Origin: CAZLKN01 sp964560135
GTDB lineage: Bacteria; Actinomycetota; JAICYB01
Reading direction: 5' to 3'
Length of the DNA stretch: 57,059 nucleotides
Assembly: GCA_964560135.1 (NCBI GenBank)
Contig: CAZLKN010000018.1
Coordinates: forward strand, 1-57,059
The stretch's first letter is position 1. Each line of letters begins with the position of its first letter. This document shows positions 35,558 through 43,152 of the stretch, piece after piece. Below the pieces are notes generated by a model, which made no database searches, was not told the DNA's origin, and saw nothing but the letters and a program-made list of their open reading frames with translations. The translations under genes and the position numbers were made by a program.

Positions 35558-37366
35558 TCATCTGCGGCGCTCCTCCACATCCTGCGGGATACGGTCCAGT
35601 CTCGCATCGGGCTCCCGCGCCACCGGAACCGTCGTTCCGGCGCGCTGGAACAGCGGGATCTGATCGAGGGGGGCCGGGACCTCGGCCCAGGACGGTCCCT
35701 GGAAGCGTGCCCCATCCCACCAGTCCTCCCATTCGCCGGGCGGGAACCACACCCGCCGGGAGCGTGCACCCTTCTCGTGGACGGGTGCGACGAGGAGGGC
35801 ATCGCCCAGCAGGTACTGGTCGTCGACCGTCCAGGCCTCCGCATGGCCCGGATGCTCCAGAAGCATCGCGCGAACGATCGGCACCCCGGTCCGCGAGGCC
35901 TCCTCGGCCAGCCGGTAGAAGTAGGGCACGAGGCGCAGGTGCAGCTCCGCGTACCTCCGGAAGGTGTCACGGGTGCGGTCGCTGTGCCACAGATCGACGG
36001 GGTTGGAGGCGGCGTACTTGAAGCCCAGGTGGTCACGCATGATCGGGTTGAGGGCACCGTACTGGCACCAGCGCAGCCACAGCTCCTCGTCGAGACCGCC
36101 GGCTGCGCCGTCGGCTCCGTCGATGATGCCGCTGATATCCGGCCCCCATGCCGCCACTCCGGTCAGTCCGACCGAGGGCCCGGCGGGCAGCACGCTACGC
36201 AGCCCGCGGTCCGCCGACCACTCGCAGCGCTGGTCACCCGGCCACATCGCGTTGACGAGCGCCGCCGTTCCCAACGCGCCCGACCGGGCGAAGACCGTGA
36301 TCGCCTCTCGGCGGCTCCAGACGTCGCGGGCCAGCCGGTGGTAGAGGTACGGGTACCGGTTGCGTGTCTGGGATCCGGTCGTCCCGTCGGCGAGGACGGC
36401 GTCGTCGGGAAGGTGCTCGCCCATGTCCTGCATCCAGCCGTCCCAACCCTGGTCGAGGGTCGCAGCGAGCAGGCCCGCATACCACGCGGACGCCTCGGGG
36501 TCGGTGAGATCCACGTAGGCGGCCTCACCTTGCTCATCGATGCGTCCGGGGTTGGTGAAGGGATTGAAGTACCCGATCCGGTAGGGCTCGCCGTCCGATC
36601 GCTTGACCAGCCATCCGCGTGACGCGGCCTCCACGAAGGGTCGCGACTCAGCGTAGATGGCCGGCTGCACGTACCCGAGCGCCCGGTACCCACGGTCGTG
36701 CAATCCGTCGGTGAGCGCGGACAGGTCCGGATAGTCGCCGGACGGGTAGGTTCCCGCGATCCCGCATCCGCTGTTGGTCTCCTCGTCGTAGTGGTCGTAG
36801 ACCCAGCACGCGGTGACCGGGATCTTCTCGGCCCGCAGCCGGTCCGCGTGCCTGAGGACGGCGTCGGTTCCACTCAGGGTCGTCTTCCACACTCCGAACG
36901 CCCAGGGCGGAGCCAGGGGAGGCCGCCCGGTGATCCCGGTGAGGATCTCGAGCATGCGCTTGGGGGCGCCGCGGACGAGATGCACGTCCGCCGCGGGGAC
37001 CGTCACGCTCCATGCCGCGGGGTCGCCGGCACCCAGATCCCACTCGGCGTATGCGTACGACTCGATGAGCACGCCGTACCCACGGGAGCTCAGCATCATC
37101 GGAACGTAGTAGTAGGTGTCGTCGGGGCGGGCCGCGAAGATGTCGTAGATCTTGCCCTGGTAGCGCTGTCCCCGTTGATCCAATCGCATGAAGCGCTCAC
37201 CGAGTCCGACGAGGTGCTCATCGCCGGCGAGCGGGAACCGCAGCGTCACCGGCCCGGAACCACGGAACCGCAGACGGGCCCGCTCGGCTTCCTCCGTCGC
37301 GTCTACATGTGCCGAAACGTCGACGCGGATCGCACCACCGTCGAGATCGAATGTGAAGGACGACAC
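35558..37366 (-). CDS. GH31 alpha-glycosidase, third YihQ-like member
   Basis: A 602-residue GH31, the shortest of the five, lacking the C-terminal beta domain of its relatives. The nucleophile is D314 (GWMQDMGE) and the acid/base D410 (WGPDISG). HYDEETNSG at 192-200 matches the block of the GH31 genes at 158 and 28733, while WPGDQRCEWS replaces WPGDQTRDWS. The tail ends ARLDRIPQDVEERRR, which may be read-through of a shortened C-terminus. The GTG at 37366 has AAGGGG seven bases upstream. Divergent from a PhyH gene across the most symmetric repeat in the window (37389). Confidence 0.85.
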   Translation of the reverse strand: MSSFTFDLDGGAIRVDVSAHVDATEEAERARLRFRGSGPVTLRFPLAGDEHLVGLGERFMRLDQRGQRYQGKIYDIFAARPDDTYYYVPMMLSSRGYGVLIESYAYAEWDLGAGDPAAWSVTVPAADVHLVRGAPKRMLEILTGITGRPPLAPPWAFGVWKTTLSGTDAVLRHADRLRAEKIPVTACWVYDHYDEETNSGCGIAGTYPSGDYPDLSALTDGLHDRGYRALGYVQPAIYAESRPFVEAASRGWLVKRSDGEPYRIGYFNPFTNPGRIDEQGEAAYVDLTDPEASAWYAGLLAATLDQGWDGWMQDMGEHLPDDAVLADGTTGSQTRNRYPYLYHRLARDVWSRREAITVFARSGALGTAALVNAMWPGDQRCEWSADRGLRSVLPAGPSVGLTGVAAWGPDISGIIDGADGAAGGLDEELWLRWCQYGALNPIMRDHLGFKYAASNPVDLWHSDRTRDTFRRYAELHLRLVPYFYRLAEEASRTGVPIVRAMLLEHPGHAEAWTVDDQYLLGDALLVAPVHEKGARSRRVWFPPGEWEDWWDGARFQGPSWAEVPAPLDQIPLFQRAGTTVPVAREPDARLDRIPQDVEERRR

Positions 37367-37388
37367 GATATCCCCTTGCGCCTGACGG

Positions 37389-37411
37389 TTTAGTGAGGAA
37401 TCCTAACTGAA
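37389..37411. promoter_or_regulatory. Near-perfect palindrome between divergent GH31 and PhyH genes
   Basis: Arms TTTAGTGAGGA and TCCTAACTGAA match at 9 of 11 paired positions around a single A. It carries the GTNAGGA core on both arms, so it is the best model of this site type. Probably the operator for both genes. Confidence 0.6.
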
Positions 37412-37445
37412 TGAGGTGTTGACCGTCACGGAGTGGGAGAAGACG

Positions 37446-38357
37446 ATGAGCCAGATGGACAACGGCCGGCTGGACGACGCGGAGATCCGGCGTTTCTCAG
37501 AGCAGGGGTTCCTCCTGCTCCGCCAGGCGCTCCCGCCGGCGGCCTTCGAACCCATCAAGGAGGTCATCGAGCACGCCGTCGACCACAAGGCGCATGAATG
37601 GCTCGCCGAAGGGAAGATCACCGGCCTGCACGAGGACCTTCCCTTCGAGAAGCGCTATGCGGCCCTGCGGGCCGAGTACCCGGCCACCGCGCCCATCACC
37701 TGGAAGCGCCTGGTCGCCAGCCGGGCCCTCTACGATCTGTGGCAGCGTCCGGAGCTGCTGGGCGCCCTCCGCAGCCTCCTCGGCGACGAGATCTACGCCC
37801 ACGGTGTCTGGAACACGCGTCCCCGGGAGCCGCAGCAGCCGGTCCAGTCCATCGACTGGCACCAGGACGCCCACTACTACCCCGACTTCGATCCCGCGGA
37901 CGGACGCCTGGTGACCGCGTGGATGCCGCTGGTTCCCGTCGACGCGCACTCCGGCTGCCTGCAGGTGGCACCCGGTTCGCACAAGCTCGGCTTCATCCCC
38001 CCCGTGCGCGTCGAGCGGAACAACCTCATCGGTGTCGATCCGGCGGTTCTCGAGGACCGGGAGACGTTCACCGCCGTCATGGAGCCCGGCGACGTGCTCC
38101 TGTTCGACGCGCTGATGCTGCACCGGGCGTTGGACAACGTGTCCGACTACGTGCGCTGGAGCGTCGACATCCGCTACGGACAGGCCACCGAGGCCATCGT
38201 GGCCAAGGGTTCGCGGGGCTACCTGTGCGCGAGCGCGAGCCGCGACGTCGACGGCTTCGAGGACTGGATCGCGAAGTACGACAAGCCCGAGCTCGAGGTA
38301 TCCGACGAGGCCGCTCGCGTCACGGGCTGGGATCGCGAGCAGATCGAGTCCTTCTGA
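37446..38357 (+). CDS. PhyH-family Fe(II)/2OG oxygenase
   Basis: A 303-residue PhyH protein with the complete triad H139-x-D141 (IDWHQDAHYY) and H226 (LMLHRALDN), and R237 as probable 2OG ligand. APGSHKLGF is conserved. It should hydroxylate a substrate carbon with O2 and 2OG. ATG 37446 was chosen over a GTG or ATG at 37416 because GGGAG lies eight bases upstream. It is divergent from the YihQ-like GH31, the same pairing as at 27806-30832 but with a different PhyH subfamily. Confidence 0.85.
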   Translation: MSQMDNGRLDDAEIRRFSEQGFLLLRQALPPAAFEPIKEVIEHAVDHKAHEWLAEGKITGLHEDLPFEKRYAALRAEYPATAPITWKRLVASRALYDLWQRPELLGALRSLLGDEIYAHGVWNTRPREPQQPVQSIDWHQDAHYYPDFDPADGRLVTAWMPLVPVDAHSGCLQVAPGSHKLGFIPPVRVERNNLIGVDPAVLEDRETFTAVMEPGDVLLFDALMLHRALDNVSDYVRWSVDIRYGQATEAIVAKGSRGYLCASASRDVDGFEDWIAKYDKPELEVSDEAARVTGWDREQIESF

Positions 38358-38383
38358 GGCACTGCGGGGAAGGCCGCCATGGA

Positions 38384-39145
38384 TCAGGCTCCGGCCGTGG
38401 CATGCGCGCCTCCGTCGACCATCAGCGTGGTCGCGGTGATGTACGAGGCGTCGCCGGAGGCCAGGAACGTGATGGCCGAGGCCATCTCGTCGGGATCCGC
38501 CGGACGCCCGAGGAGCCCCACCTTCGTGGCGCGCAGGCCATCGACCGAACCACCCGCCGCCTCGGTGCGGCGGGTGTGGTAGTCGGTCACCGTGAATCCG
38601 GGGCACACGGCGTTCACGCGTATGCCCCTGGATGCCCATTCGACCGCGAGCGACCTCGTCAGGCTGAGCACGCCGGCCTTGGCGGCGTCGTAGATCGGCA
38701 TCGACGCCCGTCCCACCACGGCCATCTGCGAGGAGACGAGCACCATCGCGCCCCCACCCGTCATCGCGCGTGCGGCGGCCCGGCACGAGTACGCCACCCC
38801 GCGCAGGTTGACACCGAGGACGTGGTCCCAGTCGGCCTCCGAGGCGTCGAGGATCGAGCCCGAGGCCCGAACCCCGGCGTTGGCCACGAGGACGTCGAGA
38901 CGGCCCCACCGCGCGATCGCCTCCCCGACGGCACGGTCGCAGTCCTCGGCGCGGGACACGTCCCCGGGCACGGCCAGGCAATCCACCGAGCGGCCTTCGA
39001 GCGCCGCCGCACCCGTCGTGAGGTCCTCGGCGGATCGATCCAGAAGCACGACCCGGGCCCCCTCACCTCCGAGGCGGGCTGCCGTCGCCCATCCGATCCC
39101 CGCCGCACCACCTGTGACCAGCGCCACCTGCTCTGCGAACCGCAT
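38384..39145 (-). CDS. Classical short-chain dehydrogenase/reductase
   Basis: A 253-residue classical SDR: TGGAAGIG for the coenzyme, VANAGV, SSQMAV serine and YDAAK catalytic pair. LLGRPADPDEMASAITFLASGDASYITATTLMVDGG is the usual C-terminal substrate and cofactor clamp of the FabG-like branch. ATG 39145 was chosen because GGGAAGG sits eight bases away; the ATG nine bases upstream is too close to it. Flanked by two PhyH genes, convergent with one and downstream of the other, so it may oxidise the hydroxylated product. Confidence 0.8.
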   Translation of the reverse strand: MRFAEQVALVTGGAAGIGWATAARLGGEGARVVLLDRSAEDLTTGAAALEGRSVDCLAVPGDVSRAEDCDRAVGEAIARWGRLDVLVANAGVRASGSILDASEADWDHVLGVNLRGVAYSCRAAARAMTGGGAMVLVSSQMAVVGRASMPIYDAAKAGVLSLTRSLAVEWASRGIRVNAVCPGFTVTDYHTRRTEAAGGSVDGLRATKVGLLGRPADPDEMASAITFLASGDASYITATTLMVDGGAHATAGA

Positions 39146-39207
39146 CCCGCGCATCCTTCCCGAGAGTTCCGGAGGGTCTGTCTACCGTTCAGCTGGCGTG
39201 CCGGTGA

Positions 39208-40092
39208 TCAGCGCTTCGCGGCACCGCTGAGCGACGCTTCCCGGTACGGGGAGATGTCCATCCCCGGGTACCGGGCGGCGACCACGTCGAGCATCTCCTC
39301 GTTCCAGTACTCATGCCCGGGTGGCGGGAAGCCCAGAACCTCACGCTGGCGCGGCGTCGCCTGCTCGATGAAGGACTTCATCTCCGCGTCGTCCCCGTGC
39401 CGGGGCCAGGCCCGCCAGCCCATCCACTGATGTGCCGCTGCCCGGTACACGATGTGGTGGCTGAACCGGGCCCCCTCCTTGGCGAGGAACTGCGAGCCGC
39501 GATGCCACGTCCGCATGCTGTAGAGGATGGCGGTGCCGGCCTTCACGGTCACCGGACGCTCGTGTTCGTAGACCTCGGGGTAGTCCTCCCGGGAGATGGC
39601 GTTGGGCACCAGCGGGAGGTGGGACGTGTGCTGCTGGGAGACGATGTAGGTGGGGCCGAGATCCTCGCTGACATCGGTGTAGTAGATCATGGTGGGCACC
39701 TGCCGGAAGTGGCCGTCGTCCCGCGGCGCGACGAGGGAGTTGTTGCCGTAGTCGAGGTGCAGGGGCTGCTCGAAGTTGGTCCCTCCCGGGTACTTGCCCC
39801 ACACGATCGACTGCGTGAGCGCGATCTCCTCGGTCCCGAGGGCCCGCTCGACGTACGCCATGATCTCCGGATGTGTGGCGACGTTGTTCAACGTGTCGCC
39901 GGCGTAGGGGAACTCTGCCCACTGTTGCAGGCTCGTGTAGCGGTACGGGGCTGCGGACCGCTCCTCCCACGTCGGGAAGTACCGGGCGAGATTCTCGCGC
40001 GCAGCCGCGACCTCGTCGGAGGTCAGGAAGTCCTCCACGATCACGTACCCATCACGCTGCCAGCGATCGAACTGCTCATCGGTGATCCGCAT
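39208..40092 (-). CDS. PhyH-family Fe(II)/2OG oxygenase
   Basis: A 294-residue PhyH protein with triad H112-x-D114 (PLHLDYG) and H197 (RTWHRGS), and R209 (GARFSHH) for 2OG. The segment TMIYYTDVSEDLGPTYIV replaces the common PGSH region. The start is ATG 40092 with GGGAGAAA upstream. Upstream of the SDR at 38384 by 62 bases and likely cotranscribed, giving an oxygenase-dehydrogenase pair. It is the least similar of the six PhyH proteins to the HxG type. Confidence 0.85.
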   Translation of the reverse strand: MRITDEQFDRWQRDGYVIVEDFLTSDEVAAARENLARYFPTWEERSAAPYRYTSLQQWAEFPYAGDTLNNVATHPEIMAYVERALGTEEIALTQSIVWGKYPGGTNFEQPLHLDYGNNSLVAPRDDGHFRQVPTMIYYTDVSEDLGPTYIVSQQHTSHLPLVPNAISREDYPEVYEHERPVTVKAGTAILYSMRTWHRGSQFLAKEGARFSHHIVYRAAAHQWMGWRAWPRHGDDAEMKSFIEQATPRQREVLGFPPPGHEYWNEEMLDVVAARYPGMDISPYREASLSGAAKR

Positions 40093-40144
40093 CGCGTTTC
40101 TCCCTTTCCGTCCGCCACGATCCCCAACCCGACGCTTCAGCAAC

Positions 40145-40157
40145 GATGATAGTCATC
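40145..40157. promoter_or_regulatory. Perfect 13-bp palindrome upstream of the PhyH-SDR operon
   Basis: GATGA-TAG-TCATC lies 53 bases upstream of the PhyH start and between it and the divergent lipoprotein gene. It does not contain GTNAGGA or GTTATA cores, so another factor would bind it. Confidence 0.3.
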
Positions 40158-40221
40158 CATCCTCACGAAGGTCGGTGCGTCGCGATAGCATCGAGGGATC
40201 CCGATGCTTGCAGGGGGAGTC

Positions 40222-40851
40222 ATGCGCATACGGACGGTGGCCGGAGGGCTCGCGCTCGGCGTGATCCTGATGGCCTGCGGCAACGACGCGCCGGAGGTCA
40301 CGGACCCTGCGGCGGTCGACACCACCCCGGCGCCGGCGACCCCCGAAGCGACGCCGATCCCAACTCAGGAACCGGCAGCCGAGCCGGTCCAGCCGACGCC
40401 GCGGACACAGACCGTCGACTTCACGCCGTGTCCACCCGTCCACGCGCAGAAACCCGCGCCATCCGGCATCCAGGTGACCCTCGAGATCCCGAAGACTGTC
40501 TTCGCGGCCGATGAACGGGTCCCCTTCGTCCTCCGGCTCCGGCACACGGGCTCCCAGCCGGTGCAGCGGAGCTGGGGAGATGACGAGCCCGACTGGGACG
40601 TCTGGGTCACCTGGGAGGGCGACGCGATCTGGCGGGACAGTCACGGCGCGGATCTCCGCGGCGCCGAAGGCTCCGTCACCTACCAGCCGGGCGAGGAACG
40701 GACGCAGGAAACGGTGTGGCCCACGGCGGTGTGCGGCGAGAACGAACAGAAAGGCGCCCTCCACCCGCAGGGGGCCTACGCGGCCCGCGGCTACTTCTCC
40801 GACCGCGACGGCGGCTGGTACTCGAACGAGGTGACCTTCGAGATCCGCTGA
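40222..40851 (+). CDS. Lipoprotein with a BsuPI-like domain
   Basis: A 209-residue secreted lipoprotein. The signal peptide ends in the lipobox LMAC, followed by a Pro/Thr-rich linker of about 40 residues. The C-terminal domain (IQVTLEIPKTVFAADERVPFVLRLRHTGSQPVQ to WYSNEVTFEIR) resembles the intracellular proteinase inhibitor BsuPI fold, an immunoglobulin-like sandwich. ATG 40222 has GGGGGAG just upstream; the GTG/ATG at 40204 is less likely. It is anchored to the outer face of the membrane and its function is unknown. Its last 15 codons recur as a remnant at 46931-46975. Confidence 0.65.
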   Translation: MRIRTVAGGLALGVILMACGNDAPEVTDPAAVDTTPAPATPEATPIPTQEPAAEPVQPTPRTQTVDFTPCPPVHAQKPAPSGIQVTLEIPKTVFAADERVPFVLRLRHTGSQPVQRSWGDDEPDWDVWVTWEGDAIWRDSHGADLRGAEGSVTYQPGEERTQETVWPTAVCGENEQKGALHPQGAYAARGYFSDRDGGWYSNEVTFEIR

Positions 40852-40931
40852 GAACAGCCCGACCAGCAGAACGAGCTTGCTCGCTGGCTCTACTCGCAGA
40901 GAGGGTTCGTCGAGATGATCGACGCAGAACA

Positions 40932-41019
40932 CAGACCACGTTCCCGAACCCCAACGCCGGAGGGCCACCCCTCTTTCAGGCCCACGTCGACTTCGGGCGC
41001 TCCGCCACTCTTCTCTGGT
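40932..41019 (+). pseudogene. Remnant of a type-1 substrate-binding protein
   Basis: The frame reads QTTFPNPNAGGPPLFQAHVDFG, matching RTTFPNPGAGGPPYYQAHVSFG of the protein at 7035-8705, then ATLLW and a stop. Sequence on the 5-prime side does not match, so only about 28 codons survive, with a further deletion near the end. Just upstream, 40861-40930 encodes a plausible peptide (QQNELARWLYSQRGFVEM) that I cannot assign. Confidence 0.6.
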
Positions 41020-41674
41020 GACTGCGATCGCTGACATGCTGATGCTCAGGCCTGCACGGGTAGTCATCTTCGACCTCGGCGGTGTCCTCATCGACTGGGA
41101 TCCTCGATACCTGTACCGAAAGCTGTTCGCGGAGGAAGAAGAAATGCAGTGGTTCCTCACCAACATCTGCACGCCGGAGTGGAATGCCTGCCAGGACCGT
41201 GGGCGCCTCTTCATGGAAGGCGTCACGGCCCTCGCCCGCGAATATCCGCAGTACGCGGATCTCATCGCTGCCTATCATCTGCGCTGGGAAGAGATGCTCG
41301 GTGGTGTCATCGCGGGTACCCAGGAACTCTTGCTCGAACTGCGCTCTCGCGGGACGCCCGTGTATGCGTTGAGCAACTGGTCGACGGAGACCTTCCCGCT
41401 GGCCAAGCGCCGGTACGATTGCCTGCGATGGTTTGATGGCATCCTGTTGTCGGGTGAAGTCCGCCACGTAAAGCCTGAGCGGCGCATATTCGACATCTGC
41501 TGTGAACGCTTCGGCTTGAGCCCCGACGATAGCCTGTTCGTGGACGACTCGGAGATCAACGTCGAAGCCGCGCGGGAACTCGGCTTCCACAGCGTACGAT
41601 TCGAGTCAGCCGTGTCGCTCCGGAAGACTCTTGTGGACCATGGGCTGCTTCCGAGCGGAGACGATGGACAATGA
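41018..41674 (+). CDS. HAD-superfamily phosphatase (YihX-like)
   Basis: A 218-residue HAD subfamily IA hydrolase. Motif I is VIFDLGGVLID, motif II lies in ALSNWS, motif III is the lysine in HVKPERRIF, and motif IV is FVDDSEINV. YihX-type enzymes dephosphorylate glucose-1-phosphate and similar sugar phosphates. Its codons look less GC-rich than those of its neighbours (for example AAGAAGAAATGC and TATCATCTG), suggesting a later arrival. No Shine-Dalgarno is evident at GTG 41018 or ATG 41036. It sits exactly between the binding-protein remnant and the SDR remnant. Confidence 0.75.
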   Translation: MTAIADMLMLRPARVVIFDLGGVLIDWDPRYLYRKLFAEEEEMQWFLTNICTPEWNACQDRGRLFMEGVTALAREYPQYADLIAAYHLRWEEMLGGVIAGTQELLLELRSRGTPVYALSNWSTETFPLAKRRYDCLRWFDGILLSGEVRHVKPERRIFDICCERFGLSPDDSLFVDDSEINVEAARELGFHSVRFESAVSLRKTLVDHGLLPSGDDGQ

Positions 41675-41692
41675 CCTCTACATCAAGATCGC

Positions 41693-41817
41693 TCACCATG
41701 CGGTGAGGCCCCCGTCCACGGTGACGATCGCGCCGTGCATGAAGGACGCCGCGTCGGAGGCCAGGAACGCCACCACCTCGGCGACCTCCCGGGGCGACCC
41801 CAGCCGACCGACCGGAT
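41693..41817 (-). pseudogene. 3-prime fragment of an SDR gene
   Basis: Encodes PVGRLGSPREVAEVVAFLAS and the following residues to TVDGGLTAW and a stop, the C-terminal 41 residues of a classical SDR. It copies the end of the intact SDR at 46984-47727: 108 of 109 bases agree by eye between 41709-41817 and 47000-47108. Upstream it runs into an ADH remnant, so the rest of the SDR was lost. Confidence 0.75.
41709..41817. repeat. 109-bp direct repeat, copy A
   Basis: Same sequence and orientation as 47000-47108 with one difference (G versus A) seen by eye. It covers the end of an SDR gene. Confidence 0.85.
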
Positions 41818-42039
41818 CTTCAGGTGGGCCTGGGACTCTGAGATGAGAGGGAGGAAACCACGATCAACGGTCTCCTCTAAGCCGATGCGATCGGTGATGA
41901 GGGATCCCACATCCGGTGTTGCTGATCGACCGCGGCAAGGTCAGATGTGCGACAGCGACGCCCGGACCGTCTTTTCCCCCAGCAGCAGAGCGAGCATGTC
42001 CCGGACGTCCTCCCGGCCCCACCAACGGACAGCGCGCAT
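41818..42039 (-). pseudogene. Internally deleted zinc alcohol dehydrogenase
   Basis: An intact start (ATG 42039 after GGGAGG) gives MRAVRWWGREDVR, matching residues 1-13 of the ADH at 3327-4385. The frame then jumps to DMLALLLGEKTVRASLSHI, matching the region near residue 265-283, and stops at TGA. After frameshifts, LITDRIGLEETVDRGF and ESQAHLKI match the ADH C-terminus (LITHRIGLDRVVEEGF). About 250 codons, including all zinc ligands, are gone. Confidence 0.75.
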
Positions 42040-42159
42040 GTGATCCCTCCCGGTCGGTCCGTCAGGAGTCCTCCCTTATCCAGCCTACGCGCGCGTCCGG
42101 AACTGCAAAACCTCCGCCCCCGACGCTGGTCGGGCCCTCACGTGTATGACACACTTGCC

Positions 42160-43119
42160 ATGATGAGTGAAGCACCTGAACGAACCTGCTGTGCCCCCTC
42201 CCGTGCAGCCCCTCCACCTGCAGCCGGCAAGCCCGCCGTCAGGAAGCGCGCCCGGGGCCGCCGGACGGGGAACATGGTCGAGATCGACGGCGGGACGTTC
42301 CTCATGGGTACCGACCACGCGGCGGCGGTACCGGGAGACGGGGAGGGACCCGTCCGCGAGGTGCAGATCGATCCCTTTCTGCTGGACGCCACGACCGTCA
42401 CCAACCGGGACTTCGCCGTCTTCGTGAAGGAAACCGCCTACGTCACGAGCGCCGAACGCTTCAGCTGGTCGTTCGTCTTCTTTCAGCTCCTACCGCGTGC
42501 GGCCGCTGCACGGGTCACCGAGCACGCCACCGCCACACCCTGGTGGTGGAAGGTCGAGGGGGCGTACTGGAAAGAGCCCGAGGGTCCGGGATCCGATATC
42601 TCGTCCCGCCAGAACCATCCCGTCGTACACGTCGCGTGGGAAGACGCAGAGGCCTACGCGACCTGGGCGGGGAAGCGGCTTCCGACGGAGGCCGAATGGG
42701 AGTTCGCGGCCCGGGGAGGACTCGCCCAGAAGCTGTATCCGTGGGGCGACGACCTGCGTCCCGGTGGGGCATGGCGCTGCAACATCTGGCAGGGTACCTT
42801 TCCCGAGCACAACACCCTCGAGGACGGCCATCTGGGGACGGCGCCGGTGAAGACCTACAAACCGAACACCTACGGCCTCTACAACATGGTGGGCAACGTC
42901 TGGGAGTGGATCGCCGACTGGTTCAGTCCCGACTGGCATCTCGACGCACCGGGCCGGAACCCGCTCGGCCCCCCGACGGGCACCGACCGCGTCATGCGCG
43001 GCGGATCCTTCCTGTGTCACGACTCCTATTGCACCCGTTACCGCGTCGCCGCCCGACACCGGTCGACGCCCGACAGCTCGTCCAGCAACGTCGGCTTCCG
43101 CTGCGCCACCGACCGCTGA
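42160..43119 (+). CDS. Formylglycine-generating enzyme (sulfatase activating)
   Basis: A 319-residue FGE-type protein that oxidises a sulfatase cysteine to formylglycine. It has MVEIDGGTFLMGTD at the start of the domain, RLPTEAEWEFAARGG, NMVGNVWEWIADW and RGGSFLCHDSYCTRYRVAAR. The two active-site cysteines, C286 and C291, are present, as in the copper-dependent aerobic enzymes rather than in non-catalytic homologues. A CC pair near residue 9 is common in actinobacterial FGEs. ATG 42160 was chosen because upstream sequence is the ADH remnant. No intact sulfatase lies in the window; only a C-terminal remnant is seen at 46754. Confidence 0.85.
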   Translation: MMSEAPERTCCAPSRAAPPPAAGKPAVRKRARGRRTGNMVEIDGGTFLMGTDHAAAVPGDGEGPVREVQIDPFLLDATTVTNRDFAVFVKETAYVTSAERFSWSFVFFQLLPRAAAARVTEHATATPWWWKVEGAYWKEPEGPGSDISSRQNHPVVHVAWEDAEAYATWAGKRLPTEAEWEFAARGGLAQKLYPWGDDLRPGGAWRCNIWQGTFPEHNTLEDGHLGTAPVKTYKPNTYGLYNMVGNVWEWIADWFSPDWHLDAPGRNPLGPPTGTDRVMRGGSFLCHDSYCTRYRVAARHRSTPDSSSSNVGFRCATDR

Positions 43120-43152
43120 GACGCTCGCCCGCGACGATCCACGGATGTGACC

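Noticed and set aside
40861..40930. Peptide-like stretch QQNELARWLYSQRGFVEM as an acetyltransferase remnant
   Set aside because: Too short and not clearly similar to any family; mentioned only as unassigned.
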